From Stictocephala bisonia (Eukaryota; Arthropoda; Insecta; Hemiptera; Membracidae), in contig JAQJVL010001135.1 of assembly GCA_035578905.1 (NCBI GenBank), forward strand, positions 124,001 to 188,000: DNA of 64,000 bases, in the 5' to 3' direction. The notes under the pieces are model-generated. The model worked only from the letters and a program-made list of their open reading frames with translations, had not been told where the DNA came from and did not search any database. Position numbers and translations under genes: made by a program. Of this stretch, positions 10,043-21,849 are shown piece after piece; the first letter of the stretch is position 1; every line of letters starts with the position of its first letter.

Positions 10043-11371
10043 CGAGGTACGTCCGGAAAGTATGTTCCGTTTCCATTTATATCCGCTGCAGCGCTGCGAT
10101 CGCAGTTCCGCGCATGCGCGGCAGACGCTCTGTATCAAGGAGAAGAAACGTACGCCATTTTGAGATCGCTGTCAGTCTCGTACGCTTTGTTGTGCTTGTT
10201 TAAAATGTCGGTGTTGATCGAAAATCCCGCTTGTGAAATCAGATCTGTGATTCATTTTCTGAATGCTAAGAAAGTGAAACCGATTGACATTTATCGGCAA
10301 ATTTGCGAGGTTTACGGACAAAATGCGATGAGTGATTCAATGGTGAGAAGATGGGTCCGACAGTTTAATGAAGGACGTAATGAAGTGCATGATGAAGAAC
10401 GAAGTGGGCGTCCATCTTTGATTACAGAAGAACTGGTTCACACGATTGATGAGAAGATCAAGGAAAACCGTAAGTTTACAATGAGTGCTCTCGATATGGA
10501 ATTCCCCCAAATCTCACGATCATTAATTCATGAAATTGTTACCGAAAAACTGAAATTTCGAAAACTTTGCTCACGTTGGGTACCGAAAATTCTTACTGAG
10601 CAACACAAAACACAACGGATGGGTAGTGCACTTCAGTTTTTGAACCGTTATGATGAAGGCGGTGAAGATTTTCTTTCACAGATAGTCACAGGAGATGAAA
10701 CTTGGGTTTCTTATGACACCCCAGAAACTAAGCGGCAATCAATGGAATGGAGGCACACTTCATCTCCAGCAAAGGTTAAGCCGAAACAAATCTTGACACC
10801 TCGAAAAATCATGTGCACAGTGTTTTGGGACAGGAAAGGCATCTTACTGATTGATTTCTTACCGCTAGGTCAAACAATCAATGCAGAAGTTTACTGCGAG
10901 ATACTGAGGAAATTGCGCCGCGCAATACAGAATAAGCGCCGAGGATTTCTGTCCAAAGGTGTTGTTTTTCTTCACGACAATGCACGACCACACACTGCAA
11001 ATGTGACGAAAAACCTCATACAGGGATTTGGCTGGGACGTGTTTGACCATCCTCCATACAGCCCTGACCTCGCTCCTAGCGACTTTCATCTGTTCTTACA
11101 TCTGAAGTCTTTCCTTGGCGGTCAACACTTCAACGATGACGAAGAGCTGAAAGAAAATGTTTCCAAATGGTTGAAGACACAGGCGGCAACCTTCTATGAA
11201 GAAGGCATAGAAAAACTTGTGCCACGCTATGACAAATGCCTGCAAAATTTCGGCAGTTATGTAGAAAAGTAGTTTAAGAGTTGTAGATTTTAGTGCAATA
11301 AATATTTTTTCTGTATCTGTAGACAAATTATTTTTATTACCAAACGGAACTTACTTTCTGGACGTACCTCG
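10043..11371 (+). mobile_element. Complete mariner element
   Basis: 1,329 bp flanked by TA on both sides (10041-10042 and 11372-11373). Inverted ends are about 30 bp: 'cgaggtacgtccggaaagta' on the left matches the reverse complement of the right end with two or three differences. It contains an uninterrupted transposase gene. It lies in the GMPS intron, same strand, 45 bp downstream of the 9998/9999 splice donor. A deleted relative is at 29300-30281. Confidence 0.95.
10205..11272 (+). CDS. mariner transposase, apparently intact
   Basis: 355 residues from the ATG at 10205; an upstream in-frame start at 10160 adds 15 residues, but the family's usual start favours 10205. The N-terminal helix-turn-helix region includes IYRQICEVYG, VRRWVRQFNEGR and VHDEERSGRPS. 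The catalytic triad is visible as TGDETWV (D164), HDNARPHTA (D258) and YSPDLAPSDFHLF (D293). The last two are separated by 34 residues, the mariner DD34D pattern. It ends NFGSYVEK. It cuts and pastes DNA with TA duplication. There is no stop, frameshift or missing catalytic residue, and length is normal, so it could be active. It depends on its own short promoter or on intronic read-through of GMPS. Confidence 0.93.
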   Translation: MSVLIENPACEIRSVIHFLNAKKVKPIDIYRQICEVYGQNAMSDSMVRRWVRQFNEGRNEVHDEERSGRPSLITEELVHTIDEKIKENRKFTMSALDMEFPQISRSLIHEIVTEKLKFRKLCSRWVPKILTEQHKTQRMGSALQFLNRYDEGGEDFLSQIVTGDETWVSYDTPETKRQSMEWRHTSSPAKVKPKQILTPRKIMCTVFWDRKGILLIDFLPLGQTINAEVYCEILRKLRRAIQNKRRGFLSKGVVFLHDNARPHTANVTKNLIQGFGWDVFDHPPYSPDLAPSDFHLFLHLKSFLGGQHFNDDEELKENVSKWLKTQAATFYEEGIEKLVPRYDKCLQNFGSYVEK

Positions 11372-11373
11372 TA

Positions 11374-12231
11374 TTTCAACTTTTGGAATCTAGTAACCTT
11401 TTTTTAATAGTTTACAGTTTGTATTCAGAATTTCAGTACATTGGAGATTTTCTACTCCTAATGATTTTTCTGCCAACTCAATTTTGATTAGTGTAGATAC
11501 TGTTCTCTTGGCTGTTGCATCATTGACAATGTACCACCTTCATTTTTACAAAACACTAGGCTCTGTAATGCTGAAACATTCTTAGCAGCTGGTTTTAATA
11601 TTTTTGTCTATAATGATTAGTTTGAATGGTGCTGCAACCTATCAACATTGACCTCAAACAATAACCACACTGGTAGATTTGTAACTAGCAGAGTTCCGAA
11701 CTCTGAGTGCTGTAAGTACACTAGAGACATGTACCGTTATCCAAAGTACTTTTTAAGAATTAATTGTTTTTAATAAGCCAATTGTTAACAGTATAGATCC
11801 TCTTTTAAACAGGAAGATAATCAACTAAAACTTTATATGAAATGTTTCTTCATATAGTACTACAGCATAAGAAGCATGCCTAAACGACAAATGTAAATAT
11901 TATTCGTGATTGTACGAAGGATACTCCATTTTTGGTCGAGTGTCACTTCGCCAGCAACGAGACTGTCGTCATCAAGTGCAGTCTGTTGAGATTCCTTACC
12001 TTTATCTTTTTATAACCAAGATTGATTGTTTGATATATTTTACAGAAGTGTATCACATTCATTTCTGATTGTTTGATTGAATGTGCCTTTTTACAAACTG
12101 AAAGGGGTCATAAATATGAAATCTTTCATAAACATGACTTGTTAGTATACCTTGCATATTAATCCTGACGTTTTAAATCTGTTTAATATTTAATATGTTT
12201 CTATGGTAATTATTATTGCCTTTTTTTACCT
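11374..12231. other. Intron sequence, no feature seen
   Basis: AT-rich GMPS intron sequence between the mariner and the piggyBac-like element. I recognised no coding sequence or element ends. Confidence 0.4.
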
Positions 12232-12726
12232 TTAACCCTTTTACCGCCATACAATTATTGCCGGTCGAGCGCTCGACCGCCATAGTAGGTGAGAGTCAAT
12301 GTGTCACTCAGCCGCCAGACGCTAGGATCATAGCGTGTCGCCCGGCCGCCAGAGCATTTCGCCGCTTTTTACAACCGTTCACAAAAACGATTGTGGTTTC
12401 ATCAATTTGAAAGATAGAAGAATTCTGTTTTCACCATTTTATTCATTAAGAAATTATCTTTAATGTGATATGACTTACTAGTCTATTACTAACATATAAC
12501 GTTTTCGTAGGAGCAAAAATAAAATGCAAAATAAAGTTTAGAACATTTTTTAAATTTTAATGTTAATAAGAAAAATAAAAATGTCATTTTAAAATTCTTT
12601 GTATATATAATTTGGTTTGAAATTTAATAGAGAACAATTGAGTAAGTTTTCATTTTAAAAAATTAAGAATTGTTTTTTTTTATAAATATATGACTAAAAT
12701 AGTACAACAACTCATTTTAATCAGAA

Positions 12727-12891
12727 TTAGGAATAGAAAAGCCTATAGGCGTACATACATAACATACTAGACGAACTAGAATCATCCATACTATCATAAA
12801 CATTATCATCAATTACAATGTTTGTCCCTGATTGAATAACATTGTTTATCAGTGTTCCTTCACTTACTGGTGAACGTCGCTTATCACACAT
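12727..12891 (-). CDS. Short frame, possible N-terminus of a deleted piggyBac transposase
   Basis: 54 residues starting MCDKRRSPVSEGTL, with an acidic/serine stretch IDDNVYDSMDDSSSSS, then a stop. Acidic, poorly conserved N-termini are usual in piggyBac transposases, and the frame lies inside a TTAA-bounded element. I infer that an internal deletion removed the catalytic core. No domain is recognisable, so the identity rests on context. Confidence 0.4.
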   Translation of the reverse strand: MCDKRRSPVSEGTLINNVIQSGTNIVIDDNVYDSMDDSSSSSMLCMYAYRLFYS

Positions 12892-13230
12892 TTTAGCACT
12901 GTACTAGTATAAATATAAAACAAAAATACACTTACATAATAATAAAATTCATATAAACACGATTGAATAAACTATACATACTTGTATCATTACCTAAAAA
13001 CACCAATCTCAGGAACACAACAGACAGAAACTGATTTCTTCACCATTCAATCAGCTGGGCACTGACAAAAATAATTGACGTTTTTCACATATTTTGTGTT
13101 TACTATGCAAAAGTATTGTATTCAACTAAAGTAGATTATATTCTTGTTGTAAATATTGTTCTGAATATAGTGATATATATTTATGCTGAAAAAATTAAAT
13201 AATTCATTGTATAAACAACAAAAATGCAGA

Positions 13231-13384
13231 GGGCCTATATATAGGCTCTTGGCGGTCGAGCATCACTACTCCCAGGGCCTATATATAGGCTCTTGGCGGT
13301 CGAGCGTCACTACTCCCAGGGCCTATATGCCCTTGGCGGTCGACTGCCCAACTTATTAGAGCCTATATATAGGCCCTTGGCAGT
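13231..13384. repeat. 44-bp subterminal repeats with a palindromic core
   Basis: Units begin at 13231, 13275 and 13319, with a partial fourth at about 13358. Each carries the palindrome 'gcctatatataggc' and 'ttggcggtcga'. They lie just inside the right end of the piggyBac-like element and could be transposase-binding sites (inference). Confidence 0.75.
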
Positions 13385-13703
13385 AAAAGGGTTAAGGAAG
13401 TTTAATTTTTTATAATTTCTAGAGAATTCTTTCTAATTCTATTAATTCTACTAATTCTAATTCTATTATAAATGTTTTGTACTAGTTCTAAATATGTTAT
13501 TGAAATATTTGTACATTTAATCGATTCTGAATAATCTGTAACTTTCCGATGTAATATAATTTACCTTAGATATGTACATACTATATTGTTATGTTAGCAA
13601 GTTTTGCTTTTGTAAGGAACTGATTCAGTGTCGGCCTATAAATAGCATACATTCACCATCGCTATTGGCCCAAGCGGTTGATGATAGTCCATTTTTAGGC
13701 CGC

Positions 13704-14010
13704 TAAACCAACTAGAAGAAATTTTTTAGCCAACTATATCATCCAAATTTTTGATCATCCGAAATTGGCTTGGTCCAATTAACTTGCGGATAATTATCCC
13801 TCTACATTATCATTGATAACCATAATGTTGTTCAGGACACATCACACGGAAATTCTTTTATTTTCCGTGTGATGTGTCCTGAACAACATTATGGTTATCA
13901 ATGATAATGTAGAGGGATAATTATCCGCAAGTTAATTGGACCAAGCCAATTTCGGATGATCAAAAATTTGGATGATATAGTTGGCTAAAAAATTTCTTCT
14001 AGTTGGTTTA
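13704..14010. repeat. Perfect long palindrome (149-bp arms, 9-bp spacer)
   Basis: 13704-13852 is the exact reverse complement of 13862-14010; I found no mismatch on reading both arms. The ends are 'taaaccaactag' and 'ctagttggttta', so TA could be the target duplication of a fold-back MITE. It encodes no protein. Its transcript would form a near-perfect hairpin. Confidence 0.95.
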
Positions 14011-14339
14011 GGAATCACAGCAAATGTAAATTTAATTTCAGTCACATGAGTCATTGAATAGAAAGATATAAATTAAAACAAAATCTTTTTACAATATTTA
14101 TAACATAGTATATTTCGACTATAAAATCAATCAGGAACACAATAATGTGGGGTTTTTTAAAATATTTTTTCAAACTAATTCTTACAAGATTCTTTCAAAA
14201 GAGGACCCGACCAACTTGGCTATTTTAAAGGGGGAAAAATAATGGGTTTATGACTGCTACTATTTGGCGGGTTTGTGTCTTTTCTCATTATCGGTTGTGT
14301 CCAGTTGCTAGGCGTTGATGGTATCTTGTGGTTATAATT

Positions 14340-15480
14340 ATGGATAATGTAATTAAAGGTCATAATTTTGTTGGTCTATTAAGGTTATATACAACAGTGG
14401 TTCAAAAATAAATATAACTTAATTACAGTTTGAATCTGTAATTTTGAAAGAGTGGTTCTGCACGTGTTAAGAGATACTGGTATTGTAACAATATTATCTG
14501 ATTGCTTTCTTTTTGACAAATTAAGATTATCCTGTATTGTACTACAGTTTACCACACAAAATCAATCCATAATATCTAAGAATGGACTGAAAGTCAGGCA
14601 AAAATATAGCAGTTTTGACATAGTTCCCGGTGACACAGGTACGACATTCGTTCTCACACTAAGTATACTTCTTTTGACAATTTAGAAGATATAAATACAG
14701 TATGTGGGCTCCAAGTAAGTAAGCTTTTTATCTATGAAACGCCAAGAAATTTTACATGAGTGAAAAATTCTCCATCAGTAAAGTTCTCTTATCCTATGTG
14801 GCCTTAAACTAAATACAAGGTTTTGTGTTTTACTTTCATTTAGGAAAAAACCATTTGACTCAATCATTTGGCCTGCATCAGTCATAGTGTTAGTTACAAG
14901 CCTGTTTGACGTTTTGCGACAGGTAGTACCAGAATGAAAAGTTGTTTAGTGTCTCATGCATTGAGCCAATGACGAGCACTTACTGAAAATGGCGGGTTCA
15001 ATTGTTTCTCACTGAGAAAAAAACAGAGGTCCAAGCACGGAACTTTGAGGAACTCCAAACTGACCCCAAACCTCGTCAGACCACATCAAGTATACCAGCA
15101 CTCTTTGCCTCTATTGCCATGGATTATGAATGGAAAAATTTAAGTGATGAATTTCTAAATCCATAGTGTTCAAGTTTGTTGCAAAGATCAGTATGACTGA
15201 TCACAATCGGAACGCCCTGCTCAGGTCACAAAAAGTCGCCTGAGCAAAGGGCCCTATTGCTCAAAGCTAGCAACACAGCCTTTATTAGTTTATCTATTGC
15301 ATCTGGTGGTTGATTTCCCTTCCGAAAACCAAACTTTGTGATACCATTTTAAGATTCCCATTTATTTCAAGAAAGTTCTCCTGTATTTGATATCGTAGAC
15401 AATAATTTCTATAGCTTTACCTAGAACAGGTATATTGAGACGTAGGGCGGAGGAAACTGTGAGGTTCCTGTTTAGGGGCC
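14340..15480 (-). pseudogene. Decayed non-LTR reverse transcriptase
   Basis: Minus-strand segments in shifting frames follow RT order: IPVLGKAIEIIV (about 15385-15450), a GKSTT-like block and IDKLIKAVLLALSN (about 15240-15320), HTDLCNKLEHYGFRNSSLKF (about 15130-15200). Then come a fingers/palm region near 15050 and thumb-like sequence with LTWSPH near 14720. Order and wording match jockey/CR1-type elements. It is full of stops and frameshifts. Sequence up to about 16640 may be its endonuclease/linker region but has no clear motif. Confidence 0.65.
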
Positions 15481-16712
15481 CTTTTTATAGACTGGACATA
15501 TGCGTGAAATCTTCAGATATCTGGAAAAAACCCCATCCCACAAAAGACAACGGTTTTTACAAAAAAGTCAATAGGACGTTTGCTGCTATACTGGATAAAT
15601 TAAAATTCTTAAGCAAAGTATTTTGACATATTGTACACATCAGTGCTGTTTGAGTTGTTTCTCTTTTCACAGCATCAATTACCTTTTTAACAGTGACAGT
15701 TTGCCAGTGACATTGTTTGTGAGAGCTGGGCATTTTTTAACAAATTCTGCAGGACAGGTTTGAGGCTTTCCATCAGACTTTTTTAATTCTCTACAGATTT
15801 TATAAAAAACTTATTTACAAAACTTAAGACTAATTTCTATTTTACTTGAGCCTTCATACTGCCCAACCACCCCTAATTATATTCAGGCAGCTTTGGTTTT
15901 GTTCTTGCGGTTCTCGATTTATTAGCAATTATATTTTCTTTTTTAGCAGCCATGATAGATATGTCTGGATTCTTTTTTAGCTTCAAATTGAATGACTTCA
16001 ATTCTGGGTTAGGGCTATTGATTCTTGCCCAATTGACTTACTTAAAAATACTAATTTATTTTCATCGGCAAATTAAGTCACTATTTTTACCAGCGTGTTT
16101 CCCTTAATGATTAATAAATCTTTACCAGGTTTTGACTTGTTTCTTTTTTTGATGGTTTCATAAGACGTATGCTTTGATCTAAAAATATTAAGAAATGTTC
16201 ATAAAAGAGTGTCAGCACCGAACTTTATTTTGTGGTATTCTTAAAAATGGTCCAAATCTATAGACAACATTTGTCTCACTAAGCTCATACACATGCTGCT
16301 TTAGGCCCCCCCACAAAGCACTTAATTTTGCCCTCATCAAGGAGAAGTTGCTGTTTCTTTGTACGGGGTTGAATTTGATGGACTACTGAGATTTAAAAGT
16401 AACTACTTGCCATCATGATCAGAAAAGGGGAAAGTGATTACATTTTGATGATAGGTTCACTATTTCCATTAGGTATTTACAAAAAACGTTATCTTAGCAG
16501 CTGTTTAGTGTAGTGGGTTTTTCACGATTAAGGTATTGAAAATTGTGCTCATCCAGAATATTTAGTAGGTTATGTACATATTTTTTCTGTTGGTTTCATT
16601 GAAAGATCAAAATTTTTATTAAGTCACTCCAATCATGTATTTTGTTGGTTGGACCATTTTGTTAAATAATTGAGAAGTATTTCAAATGCTATTTAAAAAT
16701 TATACTTGGGCA
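15481..16712. other. Intron sequence, possibly upstream part of the decayed element
   Basis: No definite feature. Weak lysine-rich minus-strand translations around 15900-16000 would suit the linker before RT but are not diagnostic. Confidence 0.3.
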
Positions 16713-18779
16713 TGAGACCCATCCCCCCCACCAAAGCTGGGAAGCGTGACAACTGGGAGGGAAATGGTCAAAACAGATGTTATAGCCGATGGGATCCAAG
16801 GGGTGGGTCGGCAGTTGGAGGTCCAAAATAAAACTCGGCAGCTGAGCGAAACTATTTATTACCAAAAAACCCCTATTAACCATAATCAAAAACGGCAGAA
16901 CAGAAGGCCCTACGATTATAAAATTTTCAACTACAGATAAATAAGAACAAACACTATAAATTTCCAAGTTACCTACACAAAATAAACAAACGCGTATTAA
17001 ATACCACAAACTCTACAAATTACCAAAATTAACATATTAATCAACTGTATGGCCTATCTGCAGCCTAGCTGGTACTACCCCAAAACGTAAGAAAAATTTA
17101 ATAGGGCCCCGACTAAAAGTGAAGAAAAAATTATAATATTTTTTGGTATCACCAAATACTCCGGCAATTTGGCACGAATACCTTGATTCCACCGGGAGGG
17201 AGGTAAGCCGGAATCCCTGGGCAAGCTCTCGAATTAAAGTTGAAGCGCAAAAGCACCATAATCCCCTTTAGGTGAAAGTTTAAAAATTAATTAATTTAAA
17301 AAGAAAATTATTACACCTGGTACCGTCGATAGTAAAAATTCACTTCAAATAACCCCCCCACAAATTACACTTAACAAAAAATATAAATAACTATAACTAG
17401 GCCTAAGCAATTAAATAAATAATAACAGGATTTAACAATGGGGACCTAACAAAATTAAAAATCTTAACGAAATGTAAACCAGAATATAGACTAATTAAAC
17501 ATACTAACAATAAATATTAACATTTAAAAGTTCTTGGTATATTCTCAACAGTTTTTATTTCTTTAATAATAAAAAAAGACATAAGTCACCCATGGATGTT
17601 TCATAAATCCACTGTAAAGTTTAAAGTCTTAGGCCTAGGCCACATGAAAAGTTCTACAACTTCTTTTTTCTTTTTAATTGCACTTTTTTTTTTTTTTTTT
17701 TTTTTTTTTGTTCACAAATCACCCCCAGATCAGCCGACGGGAAAAAAAGATGGAACGAACTGACCTGAGGACCTCTGAAGAAACACCAGATGTAGGAATG
17801 GCAGCTTAGTCGCAACATGGGCTCTACGACTTGGTCCTCAGGCCAGGCAGGCTGTGAAGAAGGTCGAACTTTTTGCCCGGGACGACCGGCCTGAGGGGTT
17901 GAAACGTCATACTCAAGGACCCTGGGATGTATAGGCCCACACACAGCACATCAAATACCAGTCTCAGCCATCACAAACAAAATATTACACATAAAACTAA
18001 AAAAATAAGGGTGCCTGATTTAACAAAACTTAACATGAAGAGGACAAACTTTAACTTGATTGGAGGTGAGATTAACTTTAGGCTATGAACAAAAATTATG
18101 TTGGGGGGAAAACGATTTTAAGACAAATTACAAATTAACAAAATTATAAAAGAATTTAATTACGTATATGGAACTAAAATGACAATCTGAGAACTAGGCT
18201 ATTGAAACATGAGCAATTGTCAAAACATGAAAATCAAACTAAAGATAGGCTAGGTTATTGTCCATGAACAAAAAGATGGTTAATCGGTTACTGCAACTTA
18301 AAAAGGCTCAACAAAACATTATTCAGAAACTACTATTAAATATGAAACCAGAGATAATAAAGCAATTAAAGTCAAAAAGGTAACAATGAGCACATGGCTC
18401 CGAACCTAGGTTAAAACATTAGACAAAGAATCTTAAATTTAACAAAACTCTGAAAAAACACAAGTAAGAACGACTTAAATATTATTGAAACAAAATATTT
18501 TCACCAAAAGGGTGCTTAGATATTAAAAACTCACAAAATGAACCACTTACGTTTTAGTGTGTCTAGGCCACCTCAATAACGAGATTCTGCAGGCAGCACA
18601 AGACAAACTGAACCCAGACAGGGCCAACCGGACAGAAGCTGCTGGAACACGGAACGAAACGGAACCTGGGCCAACGGCTACCCAAAGTACGGCAAATCGC
18701 CGGGCATAAGCGAATCTCAGGCAGCCTGGCAGACAACGACGAAAAAAACGAAACTGTACCGGTCCAAGACCCCGGTACA
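16713..18779 (-). repeat. LTR, left copy (3' LTR)
   Basis: Begins 'tgagacccatcccccccacc' on the + strand and ends 'ccggtaca' (TG...CA when read on the coding strand). It contains a 26-T tract at 17684-17709. It aligns along its length to 24241-26374 but with very many single-base indels. Confidence 0.85.
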
Positions 18780-18791
18780 ACCTCCCTCTGC
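18780..18791 (-). promoter_or_regulatory. Polypurine tract of the LTR element
   Basis: On the coding strand 'gcagagggaggt' directly precedes the LTR start TGTACC. This is the expected site for plus-strand priming. Confidence 0.7.
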
Positions 18792-19012
18792 AAACCTCAA
18801 ACACACCCAGGCAGGGGAGAACCACTCGGTACCTCAGGGAACCAAGAGAAGACGAAGACCTCCGAAGAGTGGTGTTCCAAGGACGTCCACAAGAGAAACC
18901 TAAGAGGGGGAAACCCCTCGAACAGGGAGCAAACTACCCTGACTGTCGGGCCCGACAAGAAAAAGAGAGAAAGAAGACTCTCTCAGAACAGCCACCTAGG
19001 GCGCAGAGGTGA

Positions 19013-21735
19013 TCAATCTCTTCTGCCCCAAGAAAACCCCCAGGAACACCAACTCCAGGACCAACCGTTCCCCGGATAAGCCTTAAGCTGGGGACACATG
19101 GGCTTTCCTAAACACCCTGCCTGACTGGGGATCAACCAGCAGAAGCAGTCACCGGTGACAAAAACCTGTCGATGCGGTGGGGACCAGACCACCGATAGCA
19201 CAACTTTGCAGCTCTTCGTTCCGCGGACCGAACTGACGGGTGAGGCCTGACAAAGAACCAGATCTCCAACCTGAAAAGGGTTAGGAGTACGACCCTTATC
19301 ATACCTCCTCATCACTCTCTCTCTAGGCACGTAGCAGGTTGCGCCGAGCAGCCCGCCACGTGGAAACTACGTCAGTGGCACCTGGCGTAGGTAGAAGATT
19401 CCTCTAGCCTCCACAAGTTGGACAAAGGGTTGTTAGGAGGGTAGCCATGTAGAATCTCGAAGGGAGTGGCATTGTGACTCTCATGCTTGGAAGAATTAAA
19501 GGCAAGCTGGAGCCAAGAGAAGACCTCTCATCCCAGGTGTTCTGCTTCTCAGCATGGAAGGTAATAAGGGCAGGACCGAAGATTGCGGTTGAACCGCTCT
19601 GCATGAGAAGGACTGTGGGTAATAAGGAAGAGGTAGTCACATGGCCTGATACCATTGCCAAAACAGAACCTACGAAAACTCATGTGAGGGTAAACTGGCT
19701 ACCGTTGTCGGACACAAGAGTGGAAGGCACACAAAGAGTGCTGGAAGAGTTGGGACTGGAGAGCACGGATGGTGAGCTTAGCCGTAGCACTCCGAAGTGG
19801 GAAAAGCCAAACGAACTTCGAGAAAGCATCCACACAAACAAGTAGGTAGGAGCTACCTGACTTGCTACGGGGAAAAGGACCCCACGTAGTCGATGAACAC
19901 CTTCTCAAAAGGACGCTCGGCCACCTCAGAAGATAAACAACCCTAACCTTGCATTCTGACTAGGCTTGCTGAGAGAGCACAGGTGACAAGCCCGCACTCT
20001 GCCAGCAAACTCCCGGTCCATGCCCTTCCAGATGAAGTACCTACGAAATCTTAGCGATGGTCTTATGAATGCCAAGATGACCCGCCCACAAGAGAAGAGT
20101 GATAATACTGAAAGACCATCGGTACTAGATGACTTAGGCAAGCACTACACGGGGTTCACCCCCTCTGTCGAGGACGGCAACAGAGTACCCCTTTGGACAG
20201 AAGAAATAGGGAGGGTGGGCACCTCCCTCTTGAAGCTCACCTAAGATGACTGACAGCTCAGGATCTTTCTGCTGATGGGACAGTAGGTCGTCAAAAGCCA
20301 GAGGAAAATCCAGAAGAACAGCACCACACTGAGCAACAGCCTCAGTCGGTGGATCACTGGGTTCATGGTACATGCGGGAAAGAGCATCCGCGATGACACT
20401 TCTGGGTACCCCTAAGATGTTGAACTCGGAACTTAAAGGCAGAAATTTTGACCACCCAGCGACCAATTTTCCCAAGCTGTCTGGGATGGGCAAGAAGCCA
20501 AGACAGTGCCTGATTGTCCGTCTCAGCAAGAACTCAGCGTGTTCCAAGAAACGCCGAAACTTGTCCGTACCGAAGACAACAGCCAGACACTCTAACTCAT
20601 AGATGGAAGAAGCTTTCCTTTTCCTGGTGAGACAACGTCCCTCGAAGCAAAAGCGATGGGTCTGCCTGACCCCATCAAACTCCTGAGAAAGAACAGCAGC
20701 AATGGCGGAGGAGGAGGCATCAGTCTGAAGAATAAATTCTCTGCTGAAATCAGGCATACGCAGGACAGGAGGTTGCATGATAGCCTCCTTGAGAGCATCA
20801 AAGGCAGTCTGCTGAGCTTGGCCCCACACAAAAGGGACACCTTTCTTTCGCAGCTCGTTCAACGGGGCAGCAAGCTCGGCCACGTTAGGGATGAAGCGAC
20901 GGTAAAATTCACCCATCCCCACAAAACGGGCAATCCCCTTGGCATCTCTGGGAGGAGGAAAATCCCGAATGCCCTGGGTCCTCGCAAGGATCTATGCAGA
21001 CGCCTCGAGAAGAGATAAGATGACCCAGAAAAGAAATCTCAGGACGAGCAAAAGTGACTTTCTCTGGATTGACGGTAAGGCCAGCTGATTTGAGGCGACT
21101 AAGAACTTCCTCCAGATGTTGCATGTGTTCCCGAAAGGTCTCACTGTAGACAAGAAGATCGTCCAGGTAATTGAAAACAAACTTGAACTTCACATCATGG
21201 AAGATGGAATCAAGCAGTTCCGAGTAAGAGTCTGGGCACCCACAGCAAGACCCATAGGAACCCTTAGTGAACTGATAGAGATTCCAGGGACACACAGAAG
21301 ACTAGTCATGGGCCGTGTTCCTTCTTCAATGGACATCTGATGGTAGGCCTGGTATCAAACTCAAACACACTGAATAAACTTAGCCTTACCGATCCAATCA
21401 ATCGCGCAGAATTGCAATATCAGGCAGAGGTACGAGTCATTAGCGACCTTAGCGTTGAGCCTTACGTTAATCCATCACAAGGCCTAGACTTACATTGGCA
21501 TTGGGCACAAGAAAAGCTGGACTGGCATAAGCAGAACGAGACGGTTCAATCACCACCCTTGCCTCAGACAAGTCTTCAATCTTAGCCTTCTTATACCTCC
21601 ATTCTTTGGTGGGAAGCAAGTTGTACGGTATGACTCTAACTGGCTGAGAATCGGTGTGAGGTGGAATCTCATATCCAGAAGAGAAGTGACACCAAGCTCG
21701 GGCGTAAGCACATCAGGAAAATCGCAAAACACAGC
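19013..21735 (-). pseudogene. Ty3/gypsy pol: RT, RNase H and integrase, frameshifted
   Basis: Right to left: a leader with FPDVLTPELGVTSLLD (about 21700); RT with the catalytic YLDDLLVYS and FLGHLISSRG (21295-20990); the RT/RNase H connection FYRRFIPNVAELAAPLNELR and QTDASSSAIAAVLSQ (20922-20670); an integrase zinc-finger half with RRYFIWKGM and ACHLC (about 20030-19960); the integrase core start VDAFSKFVWLFP (about 19820). The last recognisable piece is RYDKGRTPNPFQVGDLVL (about 19260), typical after the integrase core. At least five frame changes separate these blocks, so no functional polyprotein can be made from this copy as written. Confidence 0.85.
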
Positions 21736-21849
21736 CCTCCTATGGCCTCCGACTGCTCAGGGGGGAGAGATGACCAATGATCCACCCTTGGGTTGTTCGG
21801 GCTCCACAACCCACCTCTCTGACTGCAGGAGGGCAGTCAGAATCACCTA

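Larger units (their letters stand above)
12236..13391 (-). mobile_element. piggyBac-like non-autonomous element 1
   Basis: 1,156 bp bounded by TTAA on both sides (12232-12235 and 13392-13395). Terminal inverted repeats: left 'cccttttaccgcca', right end reads 'cccttttactgcca' on the other strand. Subterminal palindromes follow: 'ggtcgagcgctcgacc' on the left and repeated 'ggcctatatataggc' on the right. TTAA target and CCC termini are piggyBac hallmarks. Only a 54-codon N-terminal-like frame remains inside, so it cannot mobilise itself. Confidence 0.8.

Noticed and set aside
10160..11272. Fusion of GMPS to a mariner transposase (SETMAR-like)
   Set aside because: The mariner has both terminal repeats and its TA duplication, and the GMPS donor lies before it; nothing suggests splicing into the transposase.
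18547..18825. Overlapping 76- and 92-codon minus frames in the LTR
   Set aside because: They lie in the LTR; the right LTR does not keep the frames, and there is no motif.
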